In this document: piece by piece, positions 44,857 through 57,000 of the stretch
How positions within the stretch are numbered: position 1 is the stretch's first letter
How the letters are laid out: each line of letters begins with the position of its first letter
From: Timema cristinae
Lineage: Eukaryota > Arthropoda > Insecta > Phasmatodea > Timematidae
Direction of reading: 5' to 3'
DNA length: 64,000 bases
Assembly (NCBI GenBank): GCA_039000515.1
Contig: JBCFYV010000012.1
Location: 122,391,105-122,455,104, forward strand
Position numbers and translations under genes: made by a program
The notes under the pieces: model-generated
What the model was told of the DNA's origin: nothing
Seen by the model: the letters and a program-made list of their open reading frames with translations, nothing else
Database searches by the model: none

Positions 44857-45862
44857 AGTGTACGGCTGAGATAAGGGCGGGGGGTGGGGGTGTATTTAAT
44901 ATGATAGTATAGGTTCATGATTGACGCTAGCCTTGAATTTTATGGTTTTAATTAGTACTACTAGGCCTATGTCAATTACAAATGTGATTATAGTGATATT
45001 GAAAATGTAAAAGAACTTGAAAGATTATCTGGAAGCTTCTGACAGAACGAAGTATTGAAAGGAATAACCAATGACCTGTCTGACCTCTAGATGATCCTCC
45101 ACGGTCTACAAGACCCGGTACCCTGGGTTCAAGTGGTAGCCCTCAAATACAAGTACTGATGTCCCAGCGTCCTAACCCGCGTAGCCCCCAAAACGGGCAG
45201 AGTGACCCCCTAGACTCGAGGGTGGTTAGTCAGCCCCGATAGCTGGACACACCACTCTCTATTCTTCCGTCCGGCGTGGTTTCTGACTAAGAAATGCTGA
45301 CATTATTTATGTGGTCAGCGCTCTATTCTATTTGTTTACTTGCTAATCATAACACCGTGCAATACTCGTTTTGTCATTCACAATCACAAACACTACAATA
45401 TTATACAAACACTCCTCCTAATTTAGGCCGTACGGTTACAATACATAATTATATTAATCTCAATCATTGTTCTATAATTTTGGCCAATGGCAGCGTGGGA
45501 TCTGACCAGAAACTTTCTAAATGAATTGAACATGTCTCGGTAAAATTACGCGCTGCCCTTGACGAATATTTCAGAACTGTTGAATTACCAAATTTATAAA
45601 AAAAAATTAATTTATTTTAAAAACAAATTTTATTTGTATTAAAAACTGAAAAAAAAAAGTTTGAATTTCAACCTGTGTTCCATTCCGTCCCAGCTTTGCG
45701 GATAGAAAATGATAAAGAAGAGTAGGTAAACCATCACCCAGTTCTCTTTTCTAGGATTGGAAACTTCTCCTACACATACGCGGAAATACAGTTGTAAGCC
45801 TGACGCCTTGTACCTCGTGACCATAGATCCGGGTATTTCTATTAACTTTCTCGCAACCTTTT
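44857..45862. other. Intronic sequence with a GC-richer block
   Basis: The 45060-45290 segment is richer in GC (CCCGGTACCCTGGGTTCAAG, CCTAACCCGCGTAGCCCCC) but no open frame or element could be assigned. The rest is AT-rich. Confidence 0.4.
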
Positions 45863-46620
45863 GGGTAAAGGAAATATTGTGATCGTCCAAAAAATTGGAC
45901 TAAAGGTTTTATTCTATGTCAACATTTCATGAACCATGAACCAGAAAAAAGTATTTTTCCCAATGTCGTCCGTCTGTCTGTCTGTCTGTTACTGGGAATG
46001 GAATAAAAAAAATTACTGAGCGAGATAATATTTGGTAGCTAGGATTTCCATAAGTTTACTTTTTCAATTAAATTTCTTACACTCAATGACATATTCGCAA
46101 TTTCCATGAAAGTGAATTTGAGGCTACTTTACATAGGCGTGAATTTAACATTTTTATTTTATCCTTGCAAAACAAATATTTTATCAATGACAAGTTTTAC
46201 TACTATTAAAATTATAATACTTTTATTGGAAATATAGTTTTATAAAACCAATAGTTTTTGTTATGTGCCGGAGAATATATTTTTAAAATTGTGGTCTGGG
46301 AAATTGATTCTTATGCTTTAAGAGTAAAATAGATGTTAACTTTTTTATATATTCTTCTGTAACGGTGTATATTATTTCACTAAAGCTTGAACTGTTTCTG
46401 AAACAATGTCTGTTTTTTTTTTTTTCGTTTTATATATCTGTAAATTTTTTGAGTAAATATCTACATTTTTAGGCAAAGCAGTGAGAAATTCTGATCAATA
46501 CATCGTACCATTGATTTAATTACTTACTAGTGAATCTTTGCAGCGATGAATTAATGAAGATTATCGCACTAAAACGCATTCAAAACCTTTTTATTGGGGC
46601 ATGACCTATAGAAAAAGGCT
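45863..46620 (+). repeat. Dispersed repeat family X, copy 3
   Basis: GAAATATTGTGATCGTCC, CTATGTCAACATTTCATGA, CCGTCTGTCTGTCTGTCTG, then GGTAGCTAGGATTTCCATAA, collinear with 11665-11900. Confidence 0.7.
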
Positions 46621-46734
46621 TCGCTCGACTTATTAGTTAAAGGGTAACTCATCAAAGGCGTCAACTTTCCATATACTTTAGCTTTTGCTGTTTAATTTTA
46701 AACAAAACTTGTAATTTTTTCCTTCACACCACGA

Positions 46735-46880
46735 CGATAACTTTAAAACTATTCTCCCAGCTCTTGTTATATTTGTTGCACCATCCAAGGAGATTTATGT
46801 ACAAATGTACAGACCATGGTTTCCATAGAGATGTAAATAAAGAATGATTGTACTAATCATTTGATGCACACACAGCATAA
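46735..46880 (-). repeat. Dispersed repeat family Y, inverted copy
   Basis: The complement matches 20757-20900 (CTATTCTCCCAG, TTTGTTGCACCATCCAAGG, CATAGAGATGTAAATAAAGA). Confidence 0.6.
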
Positions 46881-47150
46881 AAGATAAAGATTCTCTAAGG
46901 AAAATCTTATTTTAGTTGGAGGCTATTAATTTAACTGACATTTAAAATAAGTGATCATTTGTTAAAATCAGTTAAGCTGTTTTCTCTTAATTTTTACTAA
47001 CGGAAATGGTCTTATCAAATTATTTATTAAATACTCTCAATATTATCATCACAATGGATCGTTATTGAGTTTTTATGTTTCTGTTCAAATATTTTCTTTC
47101 GATCAACATTTTTTACACCAAATTTAACTCCTAGTTCGAGATATACGTAC

Positions 47151-47345
47151 TTGGCTAAACTTATGAGAGAGACAATGAGGTTAATATTCAGAGTAAGTGT
47201 GCCCGCATTTCCATGGAAGGATATTGGAAAACGATTAAGAAAAATAATTCCCCTCAGTACATCTGGACAGGGTTCAATCCACGACCCCCCTCTTCACCAG
47301 ACTAGAAGAACCTTACATCTTGTCTGCATGTCCACCGATGTGGAT
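47151..47345 (-). repeat. SINE family C, minus orientation, diverged
   Basis: AAGTGTGCCCGCATTTCCAT, GGAAAACGATTAAGAAAAAT, CAGGGTTCAATCCACGACC and GTCCACCGATGTGG occur in order. Confidence 0.65.
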
Positions 47346-47512
47346 ATCTAATAATAATATAAATATATTCATCAAAAACATTACAGTGCTTCCACGCCTG
47401 AACTTTAATACAAGGGAAAAGCTAATTGCATTTTTTCTAGGAACTGATAACTTTGAAGGAAATTATTAATAATTTGTTATAAAATTTGTCAATTTAAGTG
47501 AAAAAGCTAGTC

Positions 47513-47715
47513 ACCTTCGTGGCCGCATGGTCTTAGGCATCACTATTGCAATAGACTGTACTGCCGATGACCGGGAGATTGAGGTTCGGTTCCAGTCAGT
47601 AGTACTTAAGATAGATTTCCCTAAATGGTTTTCCACTCTCCCTACACGCCAATGCAAGTACACTTCTCTAACTGTATCCTTCCTCATCTCTAACACGTTG
47701 TAGTATTATATATTT
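47513..47715 (+). repeat. SINE family C
   Basis: Head TCGTGGCCGCATGGTCTTAG, TGCCGATGACCGGGAGATTG, B box AGGTTCGGTTCC, body CCCTAAATGGTTTTCCACTC. The tail is lost after about 47700. Confidence 0.8.
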
Positions 47716-48102
47716 ATTTATTTTTGTACTACGTATAGCTTTACGTCATGTACTATTTTAAAGTTTCACATCAAAATATCATGATCCGTCGTAAAAGTAT
47801 TCTTAGATAATTTATTTAATTTAGGAAGTGGTGCATTTTATTCCAAATCCAAATATTAAATTTATCAACAAATCACAACTACGTATATCATTTTTTAATC
47901 GAAATTGGAATCTTAGGAAAATATGATAGCCGCAAGAGGTAAAATTTCCTAAATTGTTATGAATATTTCACCACTTATACTTTCTCATTTCTGATTTATC
48001 TCTAAATGAATGTGAGTCCACAATTAGCTAAGTGGTAAGTTAATGATATGGGGTATGGTCGTTAGGTCAGATAATAGGCAGTGCTCTAAATGTATAATAC
48101 TA
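47716..48102. other. Intronic AT-rich sequence
   Basis: Nothing recognised. Confidence 0.5.
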
Positions 48103-49140
48103 ACTAGCTTTCACCCGTCGCGGCTTCACCCGCAATAATTGATAAAATCTTTTAATTTTTAACTAAACTGTTTTGGTCACAAATCAAACTTTATTTTTTC
48201 AAATATCTATGCATTTTTCTCAGTTCTAGCTGTAAATAATTTTGCTGTATTTTAATTCTCACTTTTAAATATTTCGTAATAAAAGAAATATATTTTATTT
48301 AAGTTATCAATTATAATTTTTTATTTTTTTTATTTTACCTTCATAATTAGTAAGATAAATAAATAAACGAAATAATATTTTTTATCGAAATATATACTAA
48401 AAAAATCACATTTATTATTTATTAGTATGAGACTACGTCACACTAATTACTATTTACTTTAATTACAAAATATTAAGTCACAAATTCTTAAATAACATCA
48501 TTTCAATCACATTATTGTCATATATTTATTATTATTTAAAATCAAAGGTTGGAATAGTCCTATATGTTATTCCAGGACATACTCTACCAATGTACAAAGT
48601 TTCATTCGAATCCGTTAACCATATATTACTTTACCTCACCTTTTTAAAGTTAGTAAAAAACAGTTCAAAACAAAAACTTACGCACCAAAAATACAATTGG
48701 ACTTTTATAATAAAGATGACTTCGTATTTACACGTTAAAACAACAAAATTTCTCTCAACTTTTCGCTCTGTATAAATATTTTGAAGGTTGGATGGTGGTA
48801 AGTTTTCGTTTTGAACTGATCTTTACTAACTTTATATTACTTTACCTCACCATTTTTAAAAGTTAATAATATTTTAATTATATAATCATATTCACATTTA
48901 CTCTTAGAATTAAATTAAAATCACAATATATAACTTACCTCTTATATACGAAATGGTTAAACATTAGTATTGTAAAATTAATGTAAAATCAAATGTTGGG
49001 AATAGTCCTATATGTTATTCAAGGACATACTCTACCTACCTACCAAGTTTCATTCGAAGCCGTTCAGCAGTTTTGGCGTGATTGAGCAACAAACATCCAA
49101 ACCCACAAACTTTCGCATTTATAATATTAGTAAGATAATA
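48103..49140 (+). mobile_element. LEP1-like non-autonomous element
   Basis: Begins ACTAGCTTTCACCCGTCGCG and ends CAAACTTTCGCATTTATAAT followed by ATTAGTAAGAT, with GTTTCATTCGAAGCCGTTCA before it. Such ends are typical of a dispersed non-coding element known in many insects (LEP1-like, sometimes grouped with non-autonomous Helitrons). AATAGTCCTATATGTTATTC and the TTTCATTCGAA block occur twice (48550-48612, 49005-49058), suggesting an internal duplication or two nested copies. Confidence 0.55.
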
Positions 49141-49144
49141 CTAA

Positions 49145-49312
49145 GATCCTCGTCTTACTGCCTGTTCGGGCAATACTTTTAAGTACTAATTACGCTAATA
49201 AAACCACCCCGGTTCATCCGAGCAAGATTCGAACCTCGATATTCCGGTCCTTGACAGTCTAACTCAACACGAAACAAGCCCGTTAGCTAACTACGCCGCC
49301 GAGGTGGGTGTT
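49145..49312 (-). repeat. SINE family A with internal deletion
   Basis: The tail complement (CTTACTGCCTGTTCGGG) and head complement (TAGCTAACTACGCCGCCGAG) are both present. Most of the body between ATTACGCTAAT and AAAACCACCCC is missing. Confidence 0.8.
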
Positions 49313-49329
49313 CTAAAATTATCCGTTTC

Positions 49330-49565
49330 AGTGGCCGTATGGTCTAATGCGCAACTCTCGCAATAGACTTAGACTGATAATGACGGGGAGATCCAGGTTT
49401 GAATCTCAGTTGGGTCTATTATCCGAGATGGTTTTACACTCCAGCTACGCGAATGTGGATACATTTCCTATAAATATAGCCTTCCTAATCCATAGAACGT
49501 CCAGTGTAACTACTACATTAGCTTATAATCCAAATGGGTAGTAGGCGTGGTGCTAAAAAAAATAT
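49330..49565 (+). repeat. SINE family C, full length
   Basis: CAGTGGCCGTATGGTCTAAT head, GGTTTGAATCTC B box, TATAGCCTTCCTAATCC body and tail AAATGGGTAGTAGGCGTGG ending in GCTAAAAAAAA. Confidence 0.85.
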
Positions 49566-50500
49566 AAAATTATTTTGATTCAAAATGTATTTACTTGGAT
49601 CTCAAATATGACATTCTTTTGCTATCTAGCAAGTTTTCAAAACTCGAAATATTCAAGGTATCCATTAATAATATTAAAAAATCAAAATATTGCAAAATAA
49701 TTTAAATATAAAGCATGTTTTATTTCTAGTTTAAAATCTGTTCAAACATCTACACATCCAATAAATATCCTTCAGCTATCAAATCAACGTTATCGTTGCA
49801 AATTGGAAGGTAATTTATTTTCTGTACCTTCTCATTAATTAAACGGCTAATTACAGTCGACGCCCAAAGTGTGCGATTCAGCTGGAGTCATTTACAAATC
49901 AATACCAGCTATGTGACGGCAGCATCATTGGTTGTTACTGGTTGTTACCCCTTGTTTCCGAACAACCAAAAGGCCTAAACATTGGTTTATCATTTATTAT
50001 CACTGTGGGATGTAATTCCCACCAAAGTCGTCATTAATAACCAAGAGAGAAGGAGAGGATAAAAAAAAACACGGTCTATTGGGTTTTGTCGAGAGCTTGT
50101 TTGGTTTGATGGGACACATACTGTCCGGCCATTGGAAGGCTTAGAGCGTTATCTCCTCCATTTGACTTTTGGGAGTTTTTAAACGTGTATTTTCTAAATA
50201 TCTTTACAAAATAGCTGCAATACTTTTAAAAAATTATTTAAAAAACCCATACAAAAATATTATCGTATTTCTAGAATTTTAACAAGAATATCTCTCTCAA
50301 TAAGAAGAAAAAAGAGAGATTTATCGTAACTTGTCGAATTTTGGTTTGATATTGCTTTTTACTCTGTTAAGAAGGATTTCAGAAATATGTATTCGTGTGA
50401 AATTTAGAACAATATATTATTTGGAAGGAGTAATGAGTTCACATATTTAAGGGCAATCTAAAAAGTAATAACGATATTGAAATAGAAACCAGTAAAATAA
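49566..50500. other. Intronic sequence, nothing recognised
   Basis: AT-rich, no coding or repeat signal that I can define. Confidence 0.5.
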
Positions 50501-51440
50501 TACAGTGAGGAAATGCATATTATTACTCAGTCTGTAATTTGTGGTCATCTCGCCTCTGTCCAAGAATGTAAAACTCAAAAGATATCAAACTAAAGTCTCA
50601 TCAGTTGTCCTTATGATTGTTAGACGGGGTCTCTTACCTGTCTAGAAGAATCTTAGGCCATTCAAAGCAAGGTGCTTTGGAAGATATTTTGTCTAAAAAG
50701 GGATGAATATAGTTTGGAGTAGAGGAGGTTACATAATTACGAGTTACATACCCTTTACTCATCACCAGACGTTGTTAGGTTAATAGAATATTGTGGGTTA
50801 CTGTGTGAATGGAAGAATCTAGAATTTTGTTCAAGGTATTGACCTGAAAACCCAAAGGAAAGAGACCATTGGGAAGGCCTAGAATCAGATGGGAGGATAA
50901 AATTAGAATTTACATTAAAGATGTAGGGTGTAATGAGGTAGACTGGATAGAACTATCTCAAGATATGGATAGGGTGTAATGAGGTGGGCTGGATATAACT
51001 ATCTCAAGATAGGGATAGGTTGTAATGAGGTGGACTGGATATAACTATCTCAAGATAGGGATAGGTTGTAATGAGGTAGACTGGATAGAACTATCTCAAG
51101 ATATGGATAGGTGTAATGAGGTGGGCTGGATAGAACTATCTCAAGATAGGGATAGGTTGTAATGAGGTGGACTGGATATAACTATCTCAAGATAGGGATA
51201 GGTTGTAATGAGGTGGACTGGATATAACTATCTCAAGATAGGGATAGGTTGTAATGAGGTGGGCTGGATAGAACTAGCTCAAAATAGGAATAGGTTGTAA
51301 TGAGGTGGACTGGATATAACTATCTCAAGATAAAAGTAGGGTGTAATGAGGTGGTCTGGATAGAACTAGATCAAGATAGGGATAAGTGGCGTAATTTTTT
51401 AAGAGCATCAATGAACTTTTGAGTTCCTAATGCCATAAAT
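50501..51440 (+). mobile_element. LINE type 1 fragment containing the 46-bp array
   Basis: Ordered remains of the LINE C-terminal ORF. These are SGNAYYYSV and NVKL near 50510-50580, then KPKGKRPLGRPRIRWEDKIR near 50850-50910, then IKDVGCNEVDWIELSQD leading into the array. After the array comes KWRNFLRASMNF near 51370-51410, the normal downstream sequence. So the tandem expansion lies inside a recognisable coding segment, at a known position. Confidence 0.9.
50926..51385 (+). repeat. 46-bp minisatellite derived from LINE type 1 coding sequence
   Basis: About ten copies of a 46-bp unit (GGTTGTAATGAGGTGGACTG, GATATAACTATCTCAAGATA, GGGATA). One frame of one unit reads CNEVDWIELSQDRD, a conserved LINE peptide. 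The period 46 puts successive copies in different frames. Confidence 0.93.
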
Positions 51441-51624
51441 AACCAAGTATTTGTTTATATCAAACTATTTAATATTCTTATGAGACATTACCGATTACGT
51501 CAGATACAGATTAGTCTGGTCACTCTCAAATATTATTTAAAATAGTTTATATATTCGCAAGGTTAAAAACTCAAATATCGACTAGTAATCCCGATTTAGT
51601 TTTATTACGCTATAGACTGCGAGG

Positions 51625-53106
51625 AAAACAAGTCACTTGCTAGTTGACAACAAGTCACTTGATAGCTAACAACAGATAACCTGATAGCTAACAACAGGTC
51701 ACTTGATAGCTAACAACAAGTCACTTGATAGCTAACAACAGGTAACCTGATAGCTAACAACAGGTCACTTGATAGCTAACAACAGGTAACCTGATAGCTA
51801 ACAACAGGTCACTTGATAGCTAACAACAAGTCACTTGATAGCTAACAACAAGTCACTTGATAGCTAACAACAAGTCACTTGCTAGCTAACAACAAGTCAC
51901 TTGCTAGCTAACAACAAGTCACTTGATAACTAGCAACAAGTCACTTGATAGCTAACAGGTCACTTGCTAGCTAACAACAAGTCACTTGATAGCTAACAAC
52001 AGGGGACTTGATAGCTAACAACAGGTCACTTGATAGCTAACAACAGGTCACTTGCTAGCTAACAACAAGTCACTTGATAGCTAACAACAGGTCACTTGCT
52101 AGCTAACAACAAGTCACTTGATAGCTAACAACAGGTAACCTGATAGCTAACAACAGGTCACTTGATAGCTAACAACAGGTAACCTGATAGCTAACAACAG
52201 GTCACTTGATAGCTAACAACAAGTCACTTGATAGCTAACAGGTCACTTGATAGCTAACAGGTCACTTGCTAGCTAACAACAGATAACCTGATAGCTAACA
52301 ACAGGTCACTTGATAGCTAACAACAGGTAACCTGATAGCTAACAACAGGTCACTTGATAGCTAACAACAAGTCACTTGCTAGATAACAACAAGTCACTTG
52401 CTAGCTAACAACAAGTCACTTGATAACTAGCAACAAGTCACTTGATAGCTAACAGGTCACTTGCTAGCTAACAACAAGTCACTTGATAGCTAACAACAGG
52501 TCACTTGCTAGCTAACATCAAGTCACTTGATAGCTAACAACAGGTCACTTGCTAGCTAACAACAGATAACCTGATAGCTAACAACAGGTCACTTGATAGC
52601 TAACAACAGGTAACCTGATAGCTAACAACAGGTCACTTGATAGCTAACAACAAGTCACTTGCTAGATAACAACAAGTCACTTGCTAGATAACAACAAGTC
52701 ACTTGCTAGCTAACAACAAGTCACTTGCTAGATAACAACAAGTCACTTGCTAGCTAACAACAAGTCACTTGATAACTAGCAACAAGTCACTTGATAGCTA
52801 ACAGGTCACTTGCTAGCTAACAACAGATAACCTGATAGCTAACAACAGGTCACTTGATAGCTAACAACAGGTCACTTGATAGCTAACAACAGGTAACCTG
52901 ATAGCTAACAACAGGTCACTTGATAGCTAACAACAAGTCACTTGCTAGATAACAACAAGTCACTTGCTAGCTAACAACAAGTCACTTGATAACTAGCAAC
53001 AAGTCACTTGATAGCTAACAGGTCACTTGCTAGCTAACAACAAGTCACTTGCTAGCTAACAACAAGTCACTTGCTAGCTAACAACAAGTCACTTGATAGC
53101 TACCAG
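51625..53106 (+). repeat. 22-bp minisatellite, about 66 copies
   Basis: The unit is AACAAGTCACTTGATAGCTA followed by AC. Variants are GGTCACTTG, GGTAACCTG, TTGCTAGCTAAC, TTGCTAGATAAC and an 18-bp short form lacking AACA. Blocks such as 51897-52200 and 52415-52620 repeat the same order of variants, showing larger-scale duplication within the array. Confidence 0.97.
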
Positions 53107-53538
53107 CTACTGACATCTACTTTAGACCATTCAACCACTTAGCTGGGTTTTATATAGATGGATATAATCATTCAAATTAGAATTCTCGAGTCTTTAAACA
53201 TATTTACCATCTTAGTTAAAAGGAAAAATATTTAAAATTTAATTTTAAAAACTAAGTTCAAGGCTTGGTACCACCGGTAAGTAATATTATGTTTGTCATG
53301 TCTATTACGTTATAAGCAACGCAGAGAACCCTTTTTATGTGAATTATTTATATTATTAATACATATTTTACTATGTTGCTTTCTCATCTAAACAGTTTTA
53401 AATAATTCCTTTTACCAAAATTCCTTAAAATTGTTATTTAAAGTCAAGGTCTTCATAATTATTGTATTCGAGAAACCTTTTTGTGAGATTTTTTATGAAT
53501 CTCTAACGGACTTGAGGTTTTATCCTCTTGCTGTCAAG

Positions 53539-53539
<1 letters not shown>
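53107..53539. other. Intronic AT-rich sequence
   Basis: Nothing recognised. Confidence 0.5.
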
Positions 53540-53540
<1 letters not shown>

Positions 53541-53595
<55 letters not shown>

Positions 53596-53616
53596 AGAGA
53601 GAGAGAGAGAGAGAGG
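53541..53616 (+). repeat. (TA)n-(GA)n compound microsatellite
   Basis: About 25 TA units followed by about 11 GA units. Open frames through it (53520-53899) are artefacts of the simple repeat. Confidence 0.97.
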
Positions 53617-54065
53617 CAGAGGGGGTGAAGCCAAGGGCTATAAAACATCCCACTACCACTCTCTGCACCCACACACCGTGATAAGCCCTCCCCCCCAGCC
53701 CCCCCAGCTATTCCATCATCTCTTTCTTTCCCTCTCTGAGTGTTCCTTTTCACACGTGATACTTGTAGCAACATCTAGTCACTATAAAGTGCTCGGAGAA
53801 ATAGTGTGCTACGAAACTAAACAAATATTTCGAGATATTAACTACCGAGCGAAGCAATATTCCTCTAATAAGGGTGCTAAGAAAAGAAAATGGATATGAG
53901 TATGTTGTTTATTGGAATGAACACAAAACTACATTCTATGAGCCTATACAGATATAAACTGGTAAAAAGAGATTAACAGTTGATATTCTCCCACTGGAAA
54001 ATACAACAATCCACATATTTATGTTGATTATTAGGATCTAAATGTTCGGGAAACGAGAGGTAACT
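53617..54065. other. Intronic sequence with a TATAAAA word
   Basis: GGGCTATAAAACATCCC near 53636 resembles a TATA box in a locally GC-richer stretch (53617-53760), but no transcript start or exon follows that I can support. Confidence 0.4.
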
Positions 54066-57000
54066 AACTGTAATAGGAGTGTAGAATGGATCTTTGTGAA
54101 TAGCATGATGTCATTTAATAGTCACAACACACTGCTATAGGAGCGTAGAATGGATCTTTGGTAATAGAATGATGTCATTTAATAGTCACAACACACTGCT
54201 ATAGGAGTGTAGAATGGATCTTTGTGAATAGAATGATGTCATTTAATAGTCACAACACACTGCTATAGGAGTGTAGAATGGATCTTTGTGAATAGAATGA
54301 TGTCATTTAATAGTCACAACACACTGCTATAGGAGCGTAGAATGGATCTTTGGTAATAGAATGATGTCATTTAATAGTCACAACACACTGCTATAGGAGT
54401 GTAGAATGGATCTTTGTGAATAGAATGATGTCATTTAATAGTCACAACACACTGCTATAGGAGTGTAGAATGGATCTTTGTGAATAGAATGATGTCATTT
54501 AATAGTCACAACACACTGTTATAGGAGCGTAGAATGGATCTTTGGTAATAGAATGATGTCATTTAATAGTCACAACACACTGCTATAGGAGTGTAGAATG
54601 GATCTTTGTGAATAGCATGATGTCATTTAATAGTCACAACACACTGCTATAGGAGCGTAGAATGGATCTTTGGTAATAGAATGATGTCATTTAATAGTCA
54701 CAACACACTGCTATAGGAGTGTAGAATGGATCTTTGTGAATAGCATGATGTCATTTAATAGTCACAACACACTGCTATAGGAGCGTAGAATGGATCTTTG
54801 GTAATAGAATGATGTCATTTAATAGTCACAACACACTGCTATAGGAGTGTAGAATGGATCTTTGTGAATAGCATGATGTCATTTAATAGTCACAACACAC
54901 TGCTATAGGAGCGTAGAATGGATCTTTGTGAATAGCATGATGTCATTTAATAGTCACAACACACTGCTATAGGAGTGTAGAATGGATCTTTGGTAATAGA
55001 ATGATGTCATTTAATAGTCACAACACACTGCTATAGGAGTGTAGAATGGATCTTTGTGAATAGAATGATGTCATTTAATAGTCACAACACACTGTTATAG
55101 GAGCGTAGAATGGATCTTTGTGAATAGAATGATGTCATTTAATAGTCACAACACACTGTTATAGGAGCGTAGAATGGATCTTTGGTAATAGAATGATGTC
55201 ATTTAATAGTCACAACACACTGCTATAGGAGCGTAGAATGGATCTTTGGTAATAGAATGATGTCATTTAATAGTCACAACACACTGCTATAGGAGTGTAG
55301 AATGGATCTTTGTGAATAGAATGATGTCATTTAATAGTCACAACACACTGCTATAGGAGTGTAGAATGGATCTTTGGTAATAGCATGATGTCATTTAATA
55401 GTCACAACACACTGCTATAGGAGCGTAGAATGGATCTTTGGTAATAGAATGATGTCATTTAATAGTCACAACACACTGCTATAGGAGTGTAGAATGGATC
55501 TTTGGTAATAGAATGATGTCATTTAATAGTCACAACACACTGCTATAGGAGTGTAGAATGGATCTTTGTGAATAGAATGATGTCATTTAATAGTCACAAC
55601 ACACTGTTATAGGAGCGTAGAATGGATCTTTGGTAATAGAATGATGTCATTTAATAGTCACAACACACTGCTATAGGAGCGTAGAATGGATCTTTGGTAA
55701 TAGAATGATGTCATTTAATAGTCACAACACACTGCTATAGGAGTGTAGAATGGATCTTTGTGAATAGAATGATGTCATTTAATAGTCACAACACACTGTT
55801 ATAGGAGCGTAGAATGGATCTTTGTGAATAGAATGATGTCATTTAATAGTTACAACACACTGCTATAGGAGCGTAGAATGGATCTTTGTGAAAAGAATGT
55901 TATCATTTAATAGTCACAACACACTTTTATAGGAGCGTAGAATGGATCTTTGTGAATAGAATGATGCCATTTAATAGTCACAACACACTGCTATAGGAGC
56001 GTAGAATGGATCTTTGTGAATAGAATGATGTCATTTAATAGTCACAACACACTGCTATAGGAGTGTAGAATGGATCTTTGTGAATAGAATGATGTCATTT
56101 AATAGTCACAACACACTGATATAGGAAAGTAGAATGGATCTTTGTGAATAGAATGATGTCATTTAATAGTCACAACACACTGTTATAGGAGCGTAGAATG
56201 GATCATTGTGAATAGAATGATGCCATTTAATAGTCACAACACACTATAATAGGAGCGTAGAATGGATCTTTGTGAATAGAATGATGTCATTTAATAGTCA
56301 CAACACACTGCTATAGGAGCGTAGAATGGATCATTGTGAATAGAATGATGCCATTTAATAGTCACAACACACTGATATAGGAGCGTAGAATGGATCTTTG
56401 TGAATAGAATGATGTCATTTAATAGTCACAACACACTATAATAGGAGCGTAGAATGGATCTTTGTGAATAGAATGATGTCATTTAATAGTCACAACACAC
56501 TGATATAGGAGCGTAGAATGGATCTTTGTGAATAGAATGATGTCATTTAATAGTCACAACACACTATAATAGGAGCGTAGAATGGATCTTTGTGAATAGA
56601 ATGATGTCATTTAATAATCACAACACACTGATATAGGAGCGTAGAATGGATCTTTGTGAAGAGAATGATGTCATTTAATAGTCACAACACACTGATATAG
56701 GAGCGTAGAATGGATCTTTGTTAATAGAATGATGTCATTTAATAGTCACAACACACTGTTATAGGAGCGTAGAATGGATCTTTGTGAATAGAATGATTTC
56801 ATTTAATAGTCACAACACACTGTTATAGGAGCGTAGAATGGATCTTTGTGAATAGAATGATGTCATTTAATAGTCACAACACACTATAATAGGAGCGTAG
56901 AATGGATCTTTGTGAATAGAATGATGTCATTTAATAGTCACAACACACTGATATAGGAGCGTAGAATGGATCTTTGTGAATAGAATGATGTCATTTAATA

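Noticed and set aside
53630..53780. TATA-box promoter inside the transporter intron
   Set aside because: A TATAAAA word is present, but no initiator or exon can be linked to it; chance is likely in AT-rich DNA.
53520..53899. Open frames on both strands around 53.5-53.9 kb with alternating Ile-Tyr
   Set aside because: Translation of the TA microsatellite.
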